Origin: Rhodobacteraceae bacterium UBA3069
GTDB lineage: Bacteria > Pseudomonadota > Alphaproteobacteria > Rhodobacterales > Rhodobacteraceae
Direction of reading: 5' to 3'
DNA: 8,643 nt
Assembly: GCA_002366795.1 (NCBI GenBank)
Contig: DFBX01000088.1
Coordinates: 1 to 8,643 of the forward strand
Position numbers and translations under genes: made by a program. The notes below the pieces were generated by a model. The model saw only the letters and a program-made list of their open reading frames with translations, searched no databases and was not told the origin of the DNA. Numbering within the stretch: the first letter of the stretch is position 1; each line of letters opens with the position of its first letter. Below are positions 1-6,639 of the stretch, piece after piece.

Positions 1-29
1 CCAGTTCGCTATTCTTTACCCGGAGCGGT

Positions 30-824
30 TCAACCGATGACCTGTTTCAACCTCATGGGCTGACAACCATACACGAAGTTCGGGATACTCCCTTGATCGA
101 TCCGCTCGGGTGTGAAACCGGGCAGTTGTCTCAATCTTCGTTCATCTTCCGTCAGTTCGGGGAACACCTCAATCCAGCCTTGGGCCAATTCTCCTTCTCG
201 AAGGCGGAACTCACCTTGCGCAAATGCTTCCCCGGCAGCCTCAATAAAGGCCTGTAAAGCGCGCTGTTTGGCGGGGTCTCCGCCGACGCCTGTTTCCAGA
301 ATAGTGCCAGGGTTCAACAGCTCATAGAGCGCTGCCGCCTCGGCCCCAATCTGTGCCAATTCAGGGTTCTTAGACAGAACTGGGTATCCGCCGCTGCTGA
401 TGCCTTCCTGAACTAGTGCATAAGCTGTTGCAGCCAAGCGGCCCTCTAAAGTTGTCAGATCGACGCCCAGCCGTATTCCAGCCTCATCCACGCGCTGATC
501 ACGCATGGCTTCAGTCCAATCCTGTAATACCTCAGACGCGAGGAGCGCCGCACCGACGCCAGTCGCAGCCCGCAAACCGCGTAAAGCGTCAGTGGGATCA
601 AGAGCTGGAACGCCACCTGCCGTGGGTGCAAAGTCGGCGAGCACAACATTGCCCTACACACCCGGCGCGATAGGTTCCGCATAACACCGACAATTGTGCG
701 CTTCACCCGGATGCCCGCCTGCCGGTGGGTCGCCCCAACGAAATACTCGGTCGTCGTAGTCTGAGTGGCTGTCACGGACTTTGGCATCGTCCCGTGACCG
801 CCACCAGATAGACGTGACAAAAAC
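30..824 (-). pseudogene. Broken MuF/SPP1-gp7-type phage head morphogenesis gene (prophage remnant)
   Basis: Reading the minus strand from 824, one frame gives about 56 codons with the residues WWRSRDDAKVRDSH, then RWGDPPAGGHPGEAHNCRCY, before a TAG at 654-656. The spaced R/H residues and the HPGE-x2-NCRC ending are the hallmark of the C-terminal core of Mu F/SPP1 gp7-like minor head proteins, which act in phage capsid assembly. After the TAG the same frame runs on, from a GTG at 644 to a TGA at 30-32, for 204 residues. That part is alanine- and glycine-rich, contains LPGFTPERIDQ, and I do not recognise it. The unchanged frame suggests one ancestral protein interrupted by a nonsense codon. The alternative is a MuF-type gene followed 9 nt later by a separate GTG-started gene. 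The 5' end is missing: a TAG lies at 825-827, only a few residues before the conserved core, where the upstream MuF helices should be. Some MuF proteins carry C-terminal toxin domains, but nothing here proves that. Recognition of the MuF core is fairly secure; pseudogene status is an inference. Confidence 0.6.
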
Positions 825-862
825 CTACGGCAAAAACTTTGCGATTTTGGCAGGTTTTTGTC
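816..862. repeat. Imperfect inverted repeat with 11-bp perfect outer arms
   Basis: GACAAAAACCT at 816-826 is exactly reverse-complemented by AGGTTTTTGTC at 852-862. Further in, CAAAA and TTTTG can also pair, leaving a small A/T-rich loop. The repeat sits precisely where the MuF-type reading frame loses its upstream part. It could be an element end, a recombination scar or a structured terminator. There is no GC-rich stem or clean U-tract, so an ordinary intrinsic terminator is not a good fit. Confidence 0.55.
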
Positions 863-1118
863 AGTCAGCTCTATAGAAGTTGCCAGACCTCTCGCTTGAC
901 CAGCGACACATTATTGGGACAGCAGCGTTCTGACTCGCGCCTTAATGTTCTCGAATGTCGTGTTCAATGCGCTTGCCCCAACTACGGCTATCTAAAAAAT
1001 CGCGACGTTGGCCTTCCACTTGCAAGGCTGGCTATGATTCCAGGTGAGGAAGCATGGTTTTTCACGTGATGTTGCCGTCGTCATCCAGTATGTGTGCTGA
1101 CAAGGGCACCGCAAAATT
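863..1118. other. Non-coding or unassigned stretch
   Basis: This stretch of about 256 bases lies between the phage remnant and the next gene. A frame open from a TTG at 839 to 1069 would encode 76 residues, including CPNYGYLKNRDVG, but it has no convincing ribosome binding site and resembles nothing I know. I see no tRNA, CRISPR array or clear promoter pair. Confidence 0.4.
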
Positions 1119-1143
1119 GGACCCTACGTTATAGGGAAAGTCC
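1119..1143 (+). promoter_or_regulatory. Hairpin overlapping the ribosome binding site of the 1145 gene
   Basis: CCCTA at 1122-1126 pairs with TAGGG at 1132-1136 around a 5-nt loop. GGA at 1119-1121 can extend the stem with TCC at 1141-1143 across a bulge. The only Shine-Dalgarno-like run before the ATG, AGGGA at about 1133-1137, lies within the 3' arm, so the fold would hide it. The pairing is visible in the sequence; any role in translation control is inference. Confidence 0.35.
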
Positions 1144-1144
1144 G

Positions 1145-1735
1145 ATGCATAAACAGAAACCGGAATTCAATGCCAAAGTAGCGATGGCACTGATCGTGTT
1201 CGTCATTGTTGGGTCTTTCGTATGGCCGTTACTATCTTCCAAACCAACGAAACAGGTCGCCAACAAATTTCACTTCTTTGAAAATATCGAAAGCGCACTC
1301 AGTGCCTTCTCTATCATTTGCTTGAGGTCAGATGCGAGCTTCAACTCAATCAAGAATGACCTCGCCGATAGCGGAGCAAGCGTCACCGAATTTCAGCGCG
1401 ATAATCAAAACCATACCGTCTATTACCTTCCACAAACCGGCGGTTCCGTTGTTTTTACAATGGGTGAAAATTCCGACGCGTGTGGCGTGACCGCTCATAG
1501 CGAGTACTTAGGGGCTGAAGCTGCTGCTATCGACTGGTTTTTGAAGCAAGAGAAAGCTTCCAACTTCCCCATGTTCGGAGACCAATCTCATTTGCGGGCT
1601 TCTGTGGTTACCAATGACGCGCACGTCTGGAAGTTGGAAACACAGGATCAAAACAGGGTCGATTTGGTTCAAATCAAGGAAATATCAAAAGGCCTTTCGT
1701 CGCTTTCCCGCAAAGTTATCGACTTCAACAAATAG
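1145..1735 (+). CDS. Unrecognised single-pass membrane or periplasmic protein (196 aa)
   Basis: I do not recognise this protein. The ATG at 1145 was chosen because a weak Shine-Dalgarno (AGGGAAAG) precedes it and the hydrophobic segment then sits near the N terminus. The frame could be extended upstream to 1094 without that support. A short charged N terminus (MHKQKPEFNAK) is followed by a membrane segment at about residues 11-30 (VAMALIVFVIVGSFVWPLL), most likely an uncleaved anchor with the rest outside the cytoplasm. The remaining 165 residues are soluble, with two cysteines (C59 in SIICLRS and C113 in DACGV) that could form a disulfide. The stretch VYYLPQTGGSVVFTMGENSDACGV resembles the strand-rich pattern of small secreted alphaproteobacterial hypothetical proteins, but this is only an impression. 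The gene stands alone between phage debris and the flagellar locus, and its codons are noticeably AT-richer than those of the flagellar genes, consistent with acquired DNA. Confidence 0.65.
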   Translation: MHKQKPEFNAKVAMALIVFVIVGSFVWPLLSSKPTKQVANKFHFFENIESALSAFSIICLRSDASFNSIKNDLADSGASVTEFQRDNQNHTVYYLPQTGGSVVFTMGENSDACGVTAHSEYLGAEAAAIDWFLKQEKASNFPMFGDQSHLRASVVTNDAHVWKLETQDQNRVDLVQIKEISKGLSSLSRKVIDFNK

Positions 1736-2206
1736 GAATTCAAACTACGCGAATAGCAGCCGCTATAGCGAATATTGCCGCTCAACAATTGGAAATGGGT
1801 AACCAGTGGCGAAACTTTGCAAAGGTCGCTTTTCGCCTAAACCGCCGTTTGATCCAACCGCAGCATATGTGGGAAAGGGCTCTTTCGTTGAATCCGCCGC
1901 GCCGTGCGCGAATGGCGGCTTTGCCGAAATCCCTTAGTCGGCATTCCCCAAGTAGCCAGCCGATAGGCGTAAGGGTCGCCCGAACCGGCGCATTGGTCAA
2001 CGCTTTTCGCCCCGAACGGCGCCCGGTCGCGCCGGAACGCTGAACTTGGGCTGATCTGACAGCCCTCATGCGCGTCTCCCAGCCAAGAAAAATCTAGCGC
2101 AAAACTCTAACCAGAAACGAGGGCGTTTTTGGGGATCACAGCACAGACATCTTGCCGGAAAAATTCTACTTCTGAACACCAATAATTTTCGGGGGAATTA
2201 CCATGA
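1736..2206. other. Intergenic stretch of about 470 bases without a supported gene
   Basis: Both strands have open frames of about 85-95 codons here (roughly 1782-2069), but their products are arginine-, proline- and alanine-rich without domain character, and no ribosome binding site supports them. Small dyads are present: ATAGC/GCTAT at 1753-1766, the 10-bp palindrome CGCTATAGCG at 1761-1770, and GGGCTG/CAGCCC at 2048-2065 with a 6-nt loop. None is followed by a T-run on either strand that would make it a clear terminator. The GC-rich block at 1800-2043 has the look of a dispersed intergenic sequence, which cannot be tested from one copy. The 3' end of fliI lies at 2207. Confidence 0.4.
2048..2065. 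repeat. Small hairpin GGGCTG/CAGCCC downstream of fliI
   Basis: A 6-bp perfect stem with the loop ATCTGA. It lies about 140 bases past the fliI stop and could contribute to transcript ending, but the T-run of an intrinsic terminator is missing on both strands. Confidence 0.25.
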
Positions 2207-3664
2207 TCAACCTAGCACAATTCCACGTCCACCACGAGCGACAGCAACCTGGGTTGAAGATTCGCGATGCTCAGGCGGCGCTGAACGACGTGTCGCTTGA
2301 ACTCCTTCGGATTTCCCCGAAGCACGCCGCGCGCCACCGCCGGATCGGGCCCTTCTTAGGATCAACGCCAAGCGCGAGAAACTATGCTCGGTATTCTGAC
2401 GTTCAGGTTCTGCAATGAACCTATCCAGTTCCGACCATACCGATATTGCCCGATCGACCTGCTCATCGCTCCCCTCGGAATAAAGTCCCGCGCGAATCAT
2501 CATCTCGGATTGATCGTAGGCGCCAAGCAGTTGGCGCGCGTCCAGGATCAGCGCATTTTCTTCAGAACTGGCCGCAGCAGGAAGTGAACGCGAGACAGAT
2601 CGCAAGAGGTCAACGGCAGGATAGCGGCCTCGCTCTGCAATCTTGCGATCCAAGACAACATGCCCGTCCAGAACGCCACGCAGTATGTCTGATATCGGCT
2701 CCTCCATATCAGACCCGGCAACCAGAACAGTGAAAATCGCCGTAATATCACCGGCTTCGCCACCACCCGGCCCCGCCCTCTCGCACAAAGACATGATCGT
2801 ATGCGCGGTCGAGGCAGGATAGCCACGCAGCGCAGGTGCCTCTCCGGCCGCGACCGCCACTTCTCGGTGTGCCTCAGCAAACCGGGTAATCGAATCGGCC
2901 AGCAACAGGACATGTTTACCCTGATCGCGAAAATGTTCGGCGACGGTCATCGCAGCCCATGCACAACGGCGCCGCACCAACGGCGAGCGATCCGAAGTTG
3001 CGGCAACAACGACCGCGCGTTTCATGCCCTCTGGTCCCAAAACATTTTCAACGAATTCGCGCAATTCCCGCCCACGCTCGCCGACAAGGGCGATCACCAC
3101 CACATCGGCATCCATATGCTTGGCAAGATGCGCAAGAAGGCTCGATTTTCCGACACCCGACCCTGAAAACAAGCCAACACGTTGCCCGCGCACGACAGGC
3201 AGCAATGTGTTGAAGACCGCCATGCCGGTTTCCAGCCGATCGCCCAAGGCACGGCGTGTGGCGGGGGATGGCGGATCGCCGCGTAGGTATCGCGCTTCGG
3301 GCCCACGCAACAACGAGCGCCCATCCAAAGGATTGCCATATGGGTCGATAACACGCCCGATCCAATGCTCGGACGGCGCCAAAAGCCCCGCCTCCAGCAA
3401 TACGACGCGGTCACCAAGTGATACGCCATCCGAAGGCGCATCCGGCAGCATGACAATACATTCGCTCCGCAATTGAAGAACCTCGCCGCCAAGCGGTGCG
3501 CCATCGCGGCGCGACAGACGCAGCTGATCGCCCATGCGCGCCACCCGTTCCAACCCTGCAACATGCAGAACCCCCCCTTCGACGGAAACGACGCGCCCGA
3601 CGCGGCGCACGGGTTTCAATGTCTCTATCTCGGCTTTGAGGGAGGCAATGTCAGATGTTTGCAT
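2207..3664 (-). CDS. fliI: Flagellum-specific export ATPase FliI
   Basis: FliI is the cytoplasmic ATPase of the flagellar type III export apparatus. It forms a ring below the export gate and helps deliver rod, hook and filament subunits. The 485-residue product shows an N-terminal beta-barrel region (about 20-95), then the P-loop GSGVGKSS at 168-175, with K173 corresponding to the catalytic lysine. GERGRE follows at 195-200, with E196 in the catalytic glutamate position, and the Walker B-type LLLADSITRFAEAHRE is at 253-268. The start is the ATG at 3664 because GGAG lies 6 nt upstream on the minus strand and MQTSDIASLKAEIE fits a family N terminus. An upstream extension of the frame to 4075 is merely antisense to flgB. 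The family usually has about 430-460 residues. This protein carries an extra arginine- and serine-rich tail after SRLALILRRA (residue 439 onward) that lacks any fold signature. It is divergent from the flgB operon, and no fliJ-like gene follows it. Confidence 0.95.
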   Translation of the reverse strand: MQTSDIASLKAEIETLKPVRRVGRVVSVEGGVLHVAGLERVARMGDQLRLSRRDGAPLGGEVLQLRSECIVMLPDAPSDGVSLGDRVVLLEAGLLAPSEHWIGRVIDPYGNPLDGRSLLRGPEARYLRGDPPSPATRRALGDRLETGMAVFNTLLPVVRGQRVGLFSGSGVGKSSLLAHLAKHMDADVVVIALVGERGRELREFVENVLGPEGMKRAVVVAATSDRSPLVRRRCAWAAMTVAEHFRDQGKHVLLLADSITRFAEAHREVAVAAGEAPALRGYPASTAHTIMSLCERAGPGGGEAGDITAIFTVLVAGSDMEEPISDILRGVLDGHVVLDRKIAERGRYPAVDLLRSVSRSLPAAASSEENALILDARQLLGAYDQSEMMIRAGLYSEGSDEQVDRAISVWSELDRFIAEPERQNTEHSFSRLALILRRARSGGGARRASGKSEGVQATRRSAPPEHRESSTQVAVARGGRGIVLG

Positions 3665-3710
3665 TCGATTCTCCAAAAACTTTTGAAAACAGTTTCTAAA
3701 GGAATCGGAG

Positions 3711-3725
3711 TTAAACCTTGATTGA
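3711..3725. promoter_or_regulatory. Putative CtrA binding site in the fliI-flgB divergent region
   Basis: TTAA at 3711-3714, seven bases, then TTGA at 3722-3725. This matches the alphaproteobacterial CtrA motif TTAA-N7-TTAA at seven of eight fixed positions. CtrA is known to control flagellar genes in Caulobacter and in roseobacters. The motif is 47 nt from the fliI start and 23 nt from the flgB start, so by spacing it suits a fliI promoter -35 position better than flgB. AT-rich intergenic DNA can give such a match by chance. Confidence 0.4.
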
Positions 3726-3748
3726 AATTGATCGAGGGAGAAGCCCCG

Positions 3749-4138
3749 ATGTTCGGAAAACTTGAAATCTTTCGCATGGCTAGCGCCATGGCAAAACACG
3801 CCGGCACACGTCAGGCCGCAGTCGCGCAGAATATCGCGAATGCGGACACGCCCGGCTTCAAAGCCCGCGATATAGCGGGTTTTGCCGAGGTATTGAGCCA
3901 AAGGCGCAATGCCAGCGGGCAAATCGCGACCCGCCCCGGCCACCTCAACGGGTCGATCGATCCGTTCCAACCCGAATTTCAAATCGTCGAGACCGCAGCT
4001 GATTCGCCCAACGGCAACTCGGTCTCGATCGAGGAAGAAATGATGAAAGCTGTCGAGACTCAGCGACAGCATCAACGATCCATAGCGATCTACCGCAGCT
4101 CACTCAACATTCTGCGCACCAGCCTTGGGCGCATGTAA
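3749..4138 (+). CDS. flgB: Flagellar proximal rod protein FlgB
   Basis: FlgB is a proximal rod subunit at the base of the flagellar drive shaft, exported through the flagellar secretion system and joined to the MS-ring via FliE. The 129-residue product carries the rod/hook family signature QNIANADTPGFKARDI at about 27-41. The C terminus has a coiled-coil-like amphipathic helix (EEEMMKAVETQRQHQRSIAIYRSSLNIL), which is usual for this family and for its length. I chose the ATG at 3749 because GAGGGAG lies 8 nt upstream and MFGKLEIFRMASAMAKHA is a typical FlgB start. A TTG at 3722 would add nine residues with no ribosome binding site. It is the first gene of the operon, facing away from fliI. Confidence 0.95.
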   Translation: MFGKLEIFRMASAMAKHAGTRQAAVAQNIANADTPGFKARDIAGFAEVLSQRRNASGQIATRPGHLNGSIDPFQPEFQIVETAADSPNGNSVSIEEEMMKAVETQRQHQRSIAIYRSSLNILRTSLGRM

Positions 4139-4149
4139 GGAGAATCCTC

Positions 4150-4542
4150 ATGAGTGAATTCATGAAAGCCCTTTCCGTTTCTGCAAGTGGCCTGAAGGCG
4201 CAAGCCGGACGGCTTCGTCATGTTTCGGAAAATATCGCGAATGCCGATACACCCGGCTACCGCCGCAAGACCGTTCCGTTCGAAACCGAATTTCGGGATG
4301 AACGGATCGCTGGCCGCGTTCGGACCGGCCGTGTGCAATTGGATAATTCCGATCTGGATCGGATCTACGATCCTTCGCATCCGCTGGCAGATGAAACAGG
4401 CCAATACGATGGTTCCAACGTGGACCTGATGGTCGAGATTGCAGACGCGCGAGAAGCGCAACGCAGCTACGAGGCGAACCTCAAAATGTTCGATCAGGCA
4501 CGGCAAATGTCGTCGTCACTGATGGAACTGCTGCGCAAATAA
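4150..4542 (+). CDS. flgC: Flagellar proximal rod protein FlgC
   Basis: FlgC is the second proximal rod component. The 130-residue sequence has the N-terminal helix and signature SENIANADTPGYRRKT (27-41). The C-terminal motif GSNVDLMVEIADAREAQRSYEANLKMFDQARQM is the classic FlgC ending, in which NVD..E plus R.YEAN marks the family. The length is typical. The Shine-Dalgarno TAAGGAG at 4136-4142 overlaps the stop codon of flgB, so translation of the two genes is probably coupled. The repeated NIANADTPG[FY] stretch in FlgB and FlgC reflects their shared ancestry. Confidence 0.95.
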   Translation: MSEFMKALSVSASGLKAQAGRLRHVSENIANADTPGYRRKTVPFETEFRDERIAGRVRTGRVQLDNSDLDRIYDPSHPLADETGQYDGSNVDLMVEIADAREAQRSYEANLKMFDQARQMSSSLMELLRK

Positions 4543-4560
4543 CCTGAAAGGAGATCCAGA

Positions 4561-4851
4561 ATGGATATTCGAGCCCTGAATGCGGCCCAAAGATACGCCG
4601 CGGCACGCCCGGCCACTGAACCGACCCCCGACAAGGGTGGCGCAGGCCAAGCCGCGCTTGGCCTAGCGCGGGATTTTGCCACGACACTGCAAGAAAGCGA
4701 GGCCGTGGCAAAAGCCTCCATGGTTGGGGGTGCCGATCCTCACGCACTGGTGCAGGCCTTGGCGCAAACGGAACTGGCGGTGGAAACAGCCGTCACCGTG
4801 CGCAACAAGGTCGTCGAGGCCTATCAGGAAATCCTACGGATGCCGGTCTGA
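4561..4851 (+). CDS. fliE: Flagellar hook-basal body complex protein FliE
   Basis: FliE is the small adaptor between the MS-ring and the rod and is among the first substrates exported. The product has 96 residues, close to the usual 95-110. Its conserved C-terminal half reads FATTLQESEAVAKASMVGGADPHALVQALAQTELAVETAVTVRNKVVEAYQEILRMPV. The VRNKVVEAYQEI-[LM]-RMPV ending is diagnostic of FliE. The N-terminal third is variable and rich in alanine and proline, as expected. A good Shine-Dalgarno (AAAGGAG) lies 7 nt before the ATG, and fliQ follows after 5 nt. Confidence 0.93.
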   Translation: MDIRALNAAQRYAAARPATEPTPDKGGAGQAALGLARDFATTLQESEAVAKASMVGGADPHALVQALAQTELAVETAVTVRNKVVEAYQEILRMPV

Positions 4852-4856
4852 CGCCG

Positions 4857-5126
4857 ATGCTTACCGAAGCGATTTTCTTTGACACTCTTCGGCAAGGGCT
4901 TTGGGTGGCGGTCATCACCTCCGTTCCCATCCTTGCCGTTGCGCTTATCGCGGGTGTCACCGTGGGCCTGTTTCAGGCCCTGACCTCCATTCAGGAGATG
5001 ACGCTGACCTTCGTGCCGAAACTGGCCGCGATCGTGATCGTGTTCTGGATGTCCATGGGGTTCATGACACAAACGCTTGTGTCGTTTTTTCAGGATCGGA
5101 TCATTCCGATGATCACAGGAGGCTGA
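4857..5126 (+). CDS. fliQ: Flagellar export gate protein FliQ
   Basis: FliQ is an inner-membrane subunit of the FliPQR export gate at the centre of the flagellar type III secretion system. The 89-residue product matches the family length and contains two membrane helices, at about residues 15-37 (WVAVITSVPILAVALIAGVTVGL) and 49-71 (TLTFVPKLAAIVIVFWMSMGFMT). They are joined by the conserved FQALTSIQEMTLTFVPK. It starts 5 nt after the fliE stop without a strong ribosome binding site, so it probably depends on coupling to fliE translation. Lying between fliE and the rod genes, rather than next to fliP and fliR, is an arrangement found in alphaproteobacteria. Confidence 0.95.
   Translation: MLTEAIFFDTLRQGLWVAVITSVPILAVALIAGVTVGLFQALTSIQEMTLTFVPKLAAIVIVFWMSMGFMTQTLVSFFQDRIIPMITGG
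5117..5122 (+). promoter_or_regulatory. Ribosome binding site that sets the TTG start of flgF
   Basis: AGGAGG, a full anti-16S complement, lies within the last codons of fliQ and 5 nt before TTG at 5128-5130. It makes the TTG the start of flgF, since no ATG or GTG in frame lies nearby. Confidence 0.75.
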
Positions 5127-5127
5127 T

Positions 5128-5841
5128 TTGGATAACGCTGGATATGTCACCCTGACGCGCCAGTCCGGCTTGATGCGGGAAATGCGAGTTGTGGCCAATA
5201 ACATCGCGAACTCCGCCACCACGGGTTACCGGCAAGAAGGGCTGATCTTTTCTGAACACATCAAGCGCGTCGAGGCCGGACCGTCCCTTTCGATGGCAAC
5301 AGCGAATGTGCGCAATACCTCTCTGGTTCAAGGCGGCTTGACTCAAACCGGCGGGCAATTCGATTTCGCGATCGAGGGCGACGGGTTTTTCCTGATCGAG
5401 ACTCCCTTGGGCGAGCGATTGACCCGTTCCGGCAGTTTCAGCCCCTCGGCCGAAGGCGACCTGGTGACGAATGACGGGTTCCGCGTTCTGGACGCAGGCG
5501 GCGCGCCGATCTTTATCCCGCCGGACGCGACCGATATTAGCGTCGCAGCCGATGGCACGGTCAGTTCCAACGGACGCCCCCTGGCACAGATCGGCCTCGT
5601 TTCTCCCACGGATATGAACCAGGTTTTCCGCGAAGACGGGGTGATGTTCCGCTCCGAGACAGGCACCGAAATTGTCGAGAACGGGCGCATTCTGCAAGGT
5701 TTCCTCGAAAGTTCCAATGTCGATCCGATCACGCAGATCGCCCGCATGATCGAAATCCAGCGTGCCTATGAAATGGGACAAAAGTTTCTCGAATCCGAGG
5801 ATGAGCGCATCCGCAATTCGATGAAGACCTTCGTCCGCTAG
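5128..5841 (+). CDS. flgF: Flagellar basal-body rod protein FlgF
   Basis: FlgF is a rod component adjoining the proximal rod. The 237-residue product begins, after a TTG start, DNAGYVTLTRQSGLMREMRVVANNIANSATTGYRQEG, with the NNIAN-x4-TGY signature at 24-34. The middle contains the internal domain typical of FlgF/FlgG (FAIEGDGFFLIETPLGERLTRSGSF). The C terminus (GFLESSNVDPITQIARMIEIQRAYEMGQKFLESEDERIRNSM) pairs with the N-terminal helix in the assembled rod. It resembles FlgG but is shorter and has the FlgF-type beginning. Only 1 nt separates it from the fliQ stop, and flgG follows after 12 nt. Confidence 0.93.
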   Translation: MDNAGYVTLTRQSGLMREMRVVANNIANSATTGYRQEGLIFSEHIKRVEAGPSLSMATANVRNTSLVQGGLTQTGGQFDFAIEGDGFFLIETPLGERLTRSGSFSPSAEGDLVTNDGFRVLDAGGAPIFIPPDATDISVAADGTVSSNGRPLAQIGLVSPTDMNQVFREDGVMFRSETGTEIVENGRILQGFLESSNVDPITQIARMIEIQRAYEMGQKFLESEDERIRNSMKTFVR

Positions 5842-5853
5842 AAAGGAAAGAAA

Positions 5854-6639
5854 ATGCGAGCACTGAAAATCGCCGCAACGGGCATGTCTGCCCAGCAGAT
5901 GCGGGTCGAAACAATCTCGAACAACCTCGCGAATATGTCCACGACGGGTTACAATGCCCGCAGGGCCGAATTCGCGGATTTGCATTATCAACAAATGGCG
6001 CGGGCCGGCACGGTTAACGCTGCCGACGGTACTGTTCTGCCAACCGGGGTTCAACTTGGCCTTGGTGTGCGGCCTGCGGCAGTGTCAGTTCACCTCGCAC
6101 AAGGCTCTCTTTCGGCGTCCGGGGGCGATCTGGACCTAGCCATCGACGGCAAGGGCTATCTTGAGGTGACTTTGCCATCGGGTCAGGCAGCGTATACGCG
6201 GGATGGTGCGCTAAAACGGTCCGCCGACGGGGTCATCGTCACTTCGGACGGCTTTCCCCTCGCGCCCGAAATCATCATTCCCCCCGATGCGCGCTCTATC
6301 TCGATCAACTCGGATGGCGAGGTTTATGCCTATTTCGAGACGGCAACCGAGGCACAATTGCTGGGACAAATCACCCTTGCCGGCTTCACCAATGCCAAGG
6401 GTCTGGAAGCCATCGGGTCAAACCTTTTTGTCGAGACCGAAGCATCGGGACCATCTTTGGTCTCCGCGCCAGGTCTCGATGGCTTGGGGACGGTTCGCCA
6501 AGGCTACCTCGAAGACAGCTCGGTCGATGCGGTGCGCGAGGTTACCGAACTAATCGAAGCGCAACGCGGATACGAACTGAACGCCAAGGTTATCAGCGCC
6601 GCTGACCAGATGCTTGGTGCCACGACGCAGGTGCGCTGA
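5854..6639 (+). CDS. flgG: Flagellar distal rod protein FlgG
   Basis: FlgG forms the distal rod that passes through the P- and L-rings to the hook. The product has 261 residues, the length expected for FlgG. The N terminus MRALKIAATGMSAQQMRVETISNNLANMSTTGYNARRAEFADLHYQQ contains the rod signature NNLAN-x4-TGYN (23-34) and the FlgG-typical FADL.YQ. The core DLDLAIDGKGYLEVTLPSG and the C-terminal GYLEDSSVDAVREVTELIEAQRGYELNAKVISAADQML are also diagnostic. AAAGGAAAG provides the ribosome binding site. The stop codon overlaps the start of flgA by one base. Confidence 0.96.
   Translation: MRALKIAATGMSAQQMRVETISNNLANMSTTGYNARRAEFADLHYQQMARAGTVNAADGTVLPTGVQLGLGVRPAAVSVHLAQGSLSASGGDLDLAIDGKGYLEVTLPSGQAAYTRDGALKRSADGVIVTSDGFPLAPEIIIPPDARSISINSDGEVYAYFETATEAQLLGQITLAGFTNAKGLEAIGSNLFVETEASGPSLVSAPGLDGLGTVRQGYLEDSSVDAVREVTELIEAQRGYELNAKVISAADQMLGATTQVR

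Noticed and set aside
455..820. 121-residue minus-strand frame overlapping the phage remnant
   Set aside because: It lies in another frame from the MuF signature and its product has no recognisable motif; the MuF-type frame explains the region better.
839..1069. 76-residue plus-strand frame starting with TTG
   Set aside because: No ribosome binding site, starts inside the inverted repeat, and shows no family resemblance.
2048..2065. Intrinsic terminator for fliI
   Set aside because: The stem is only 6 bp, lies about 140 bases past the stop, and has no T-run on the fliI strand; listed only as a small hairpin.
1782..2069. Overlapping frames of 84-95 codons on both strands
   Set aside because: Arginine-rich products without domain character or ribosome binding sites, typical of chance frames in GC-rich DNA.
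2203..2418. 71-residue plus-strand frame with GGGGGA before its ATG
   Set aside because: The start context is attractive but the frame is almost wholly antisense to the 3' end of fliI and the product looks random. Kept as unlikely.
2450..3560. Several plus-strand frames of 80-150 codons across fliI
   Set aside because: Antisense shadows of the ATPase; Walker motifs and codon bias support only the minus strand.
3665..4075. Upstream extension of fliI (137 extra residues)
   Set aside because: The extra part is antisense to flgB and the intergenic region; GGAG before ATG 3664 and family length give the true start.
5113..6054. 313-residue minus-strand frame opposite flgF and flgG
   Set aside because: Shadow frame of two certain rod genes; its histidine- and arginine-rich sequence has no family features.
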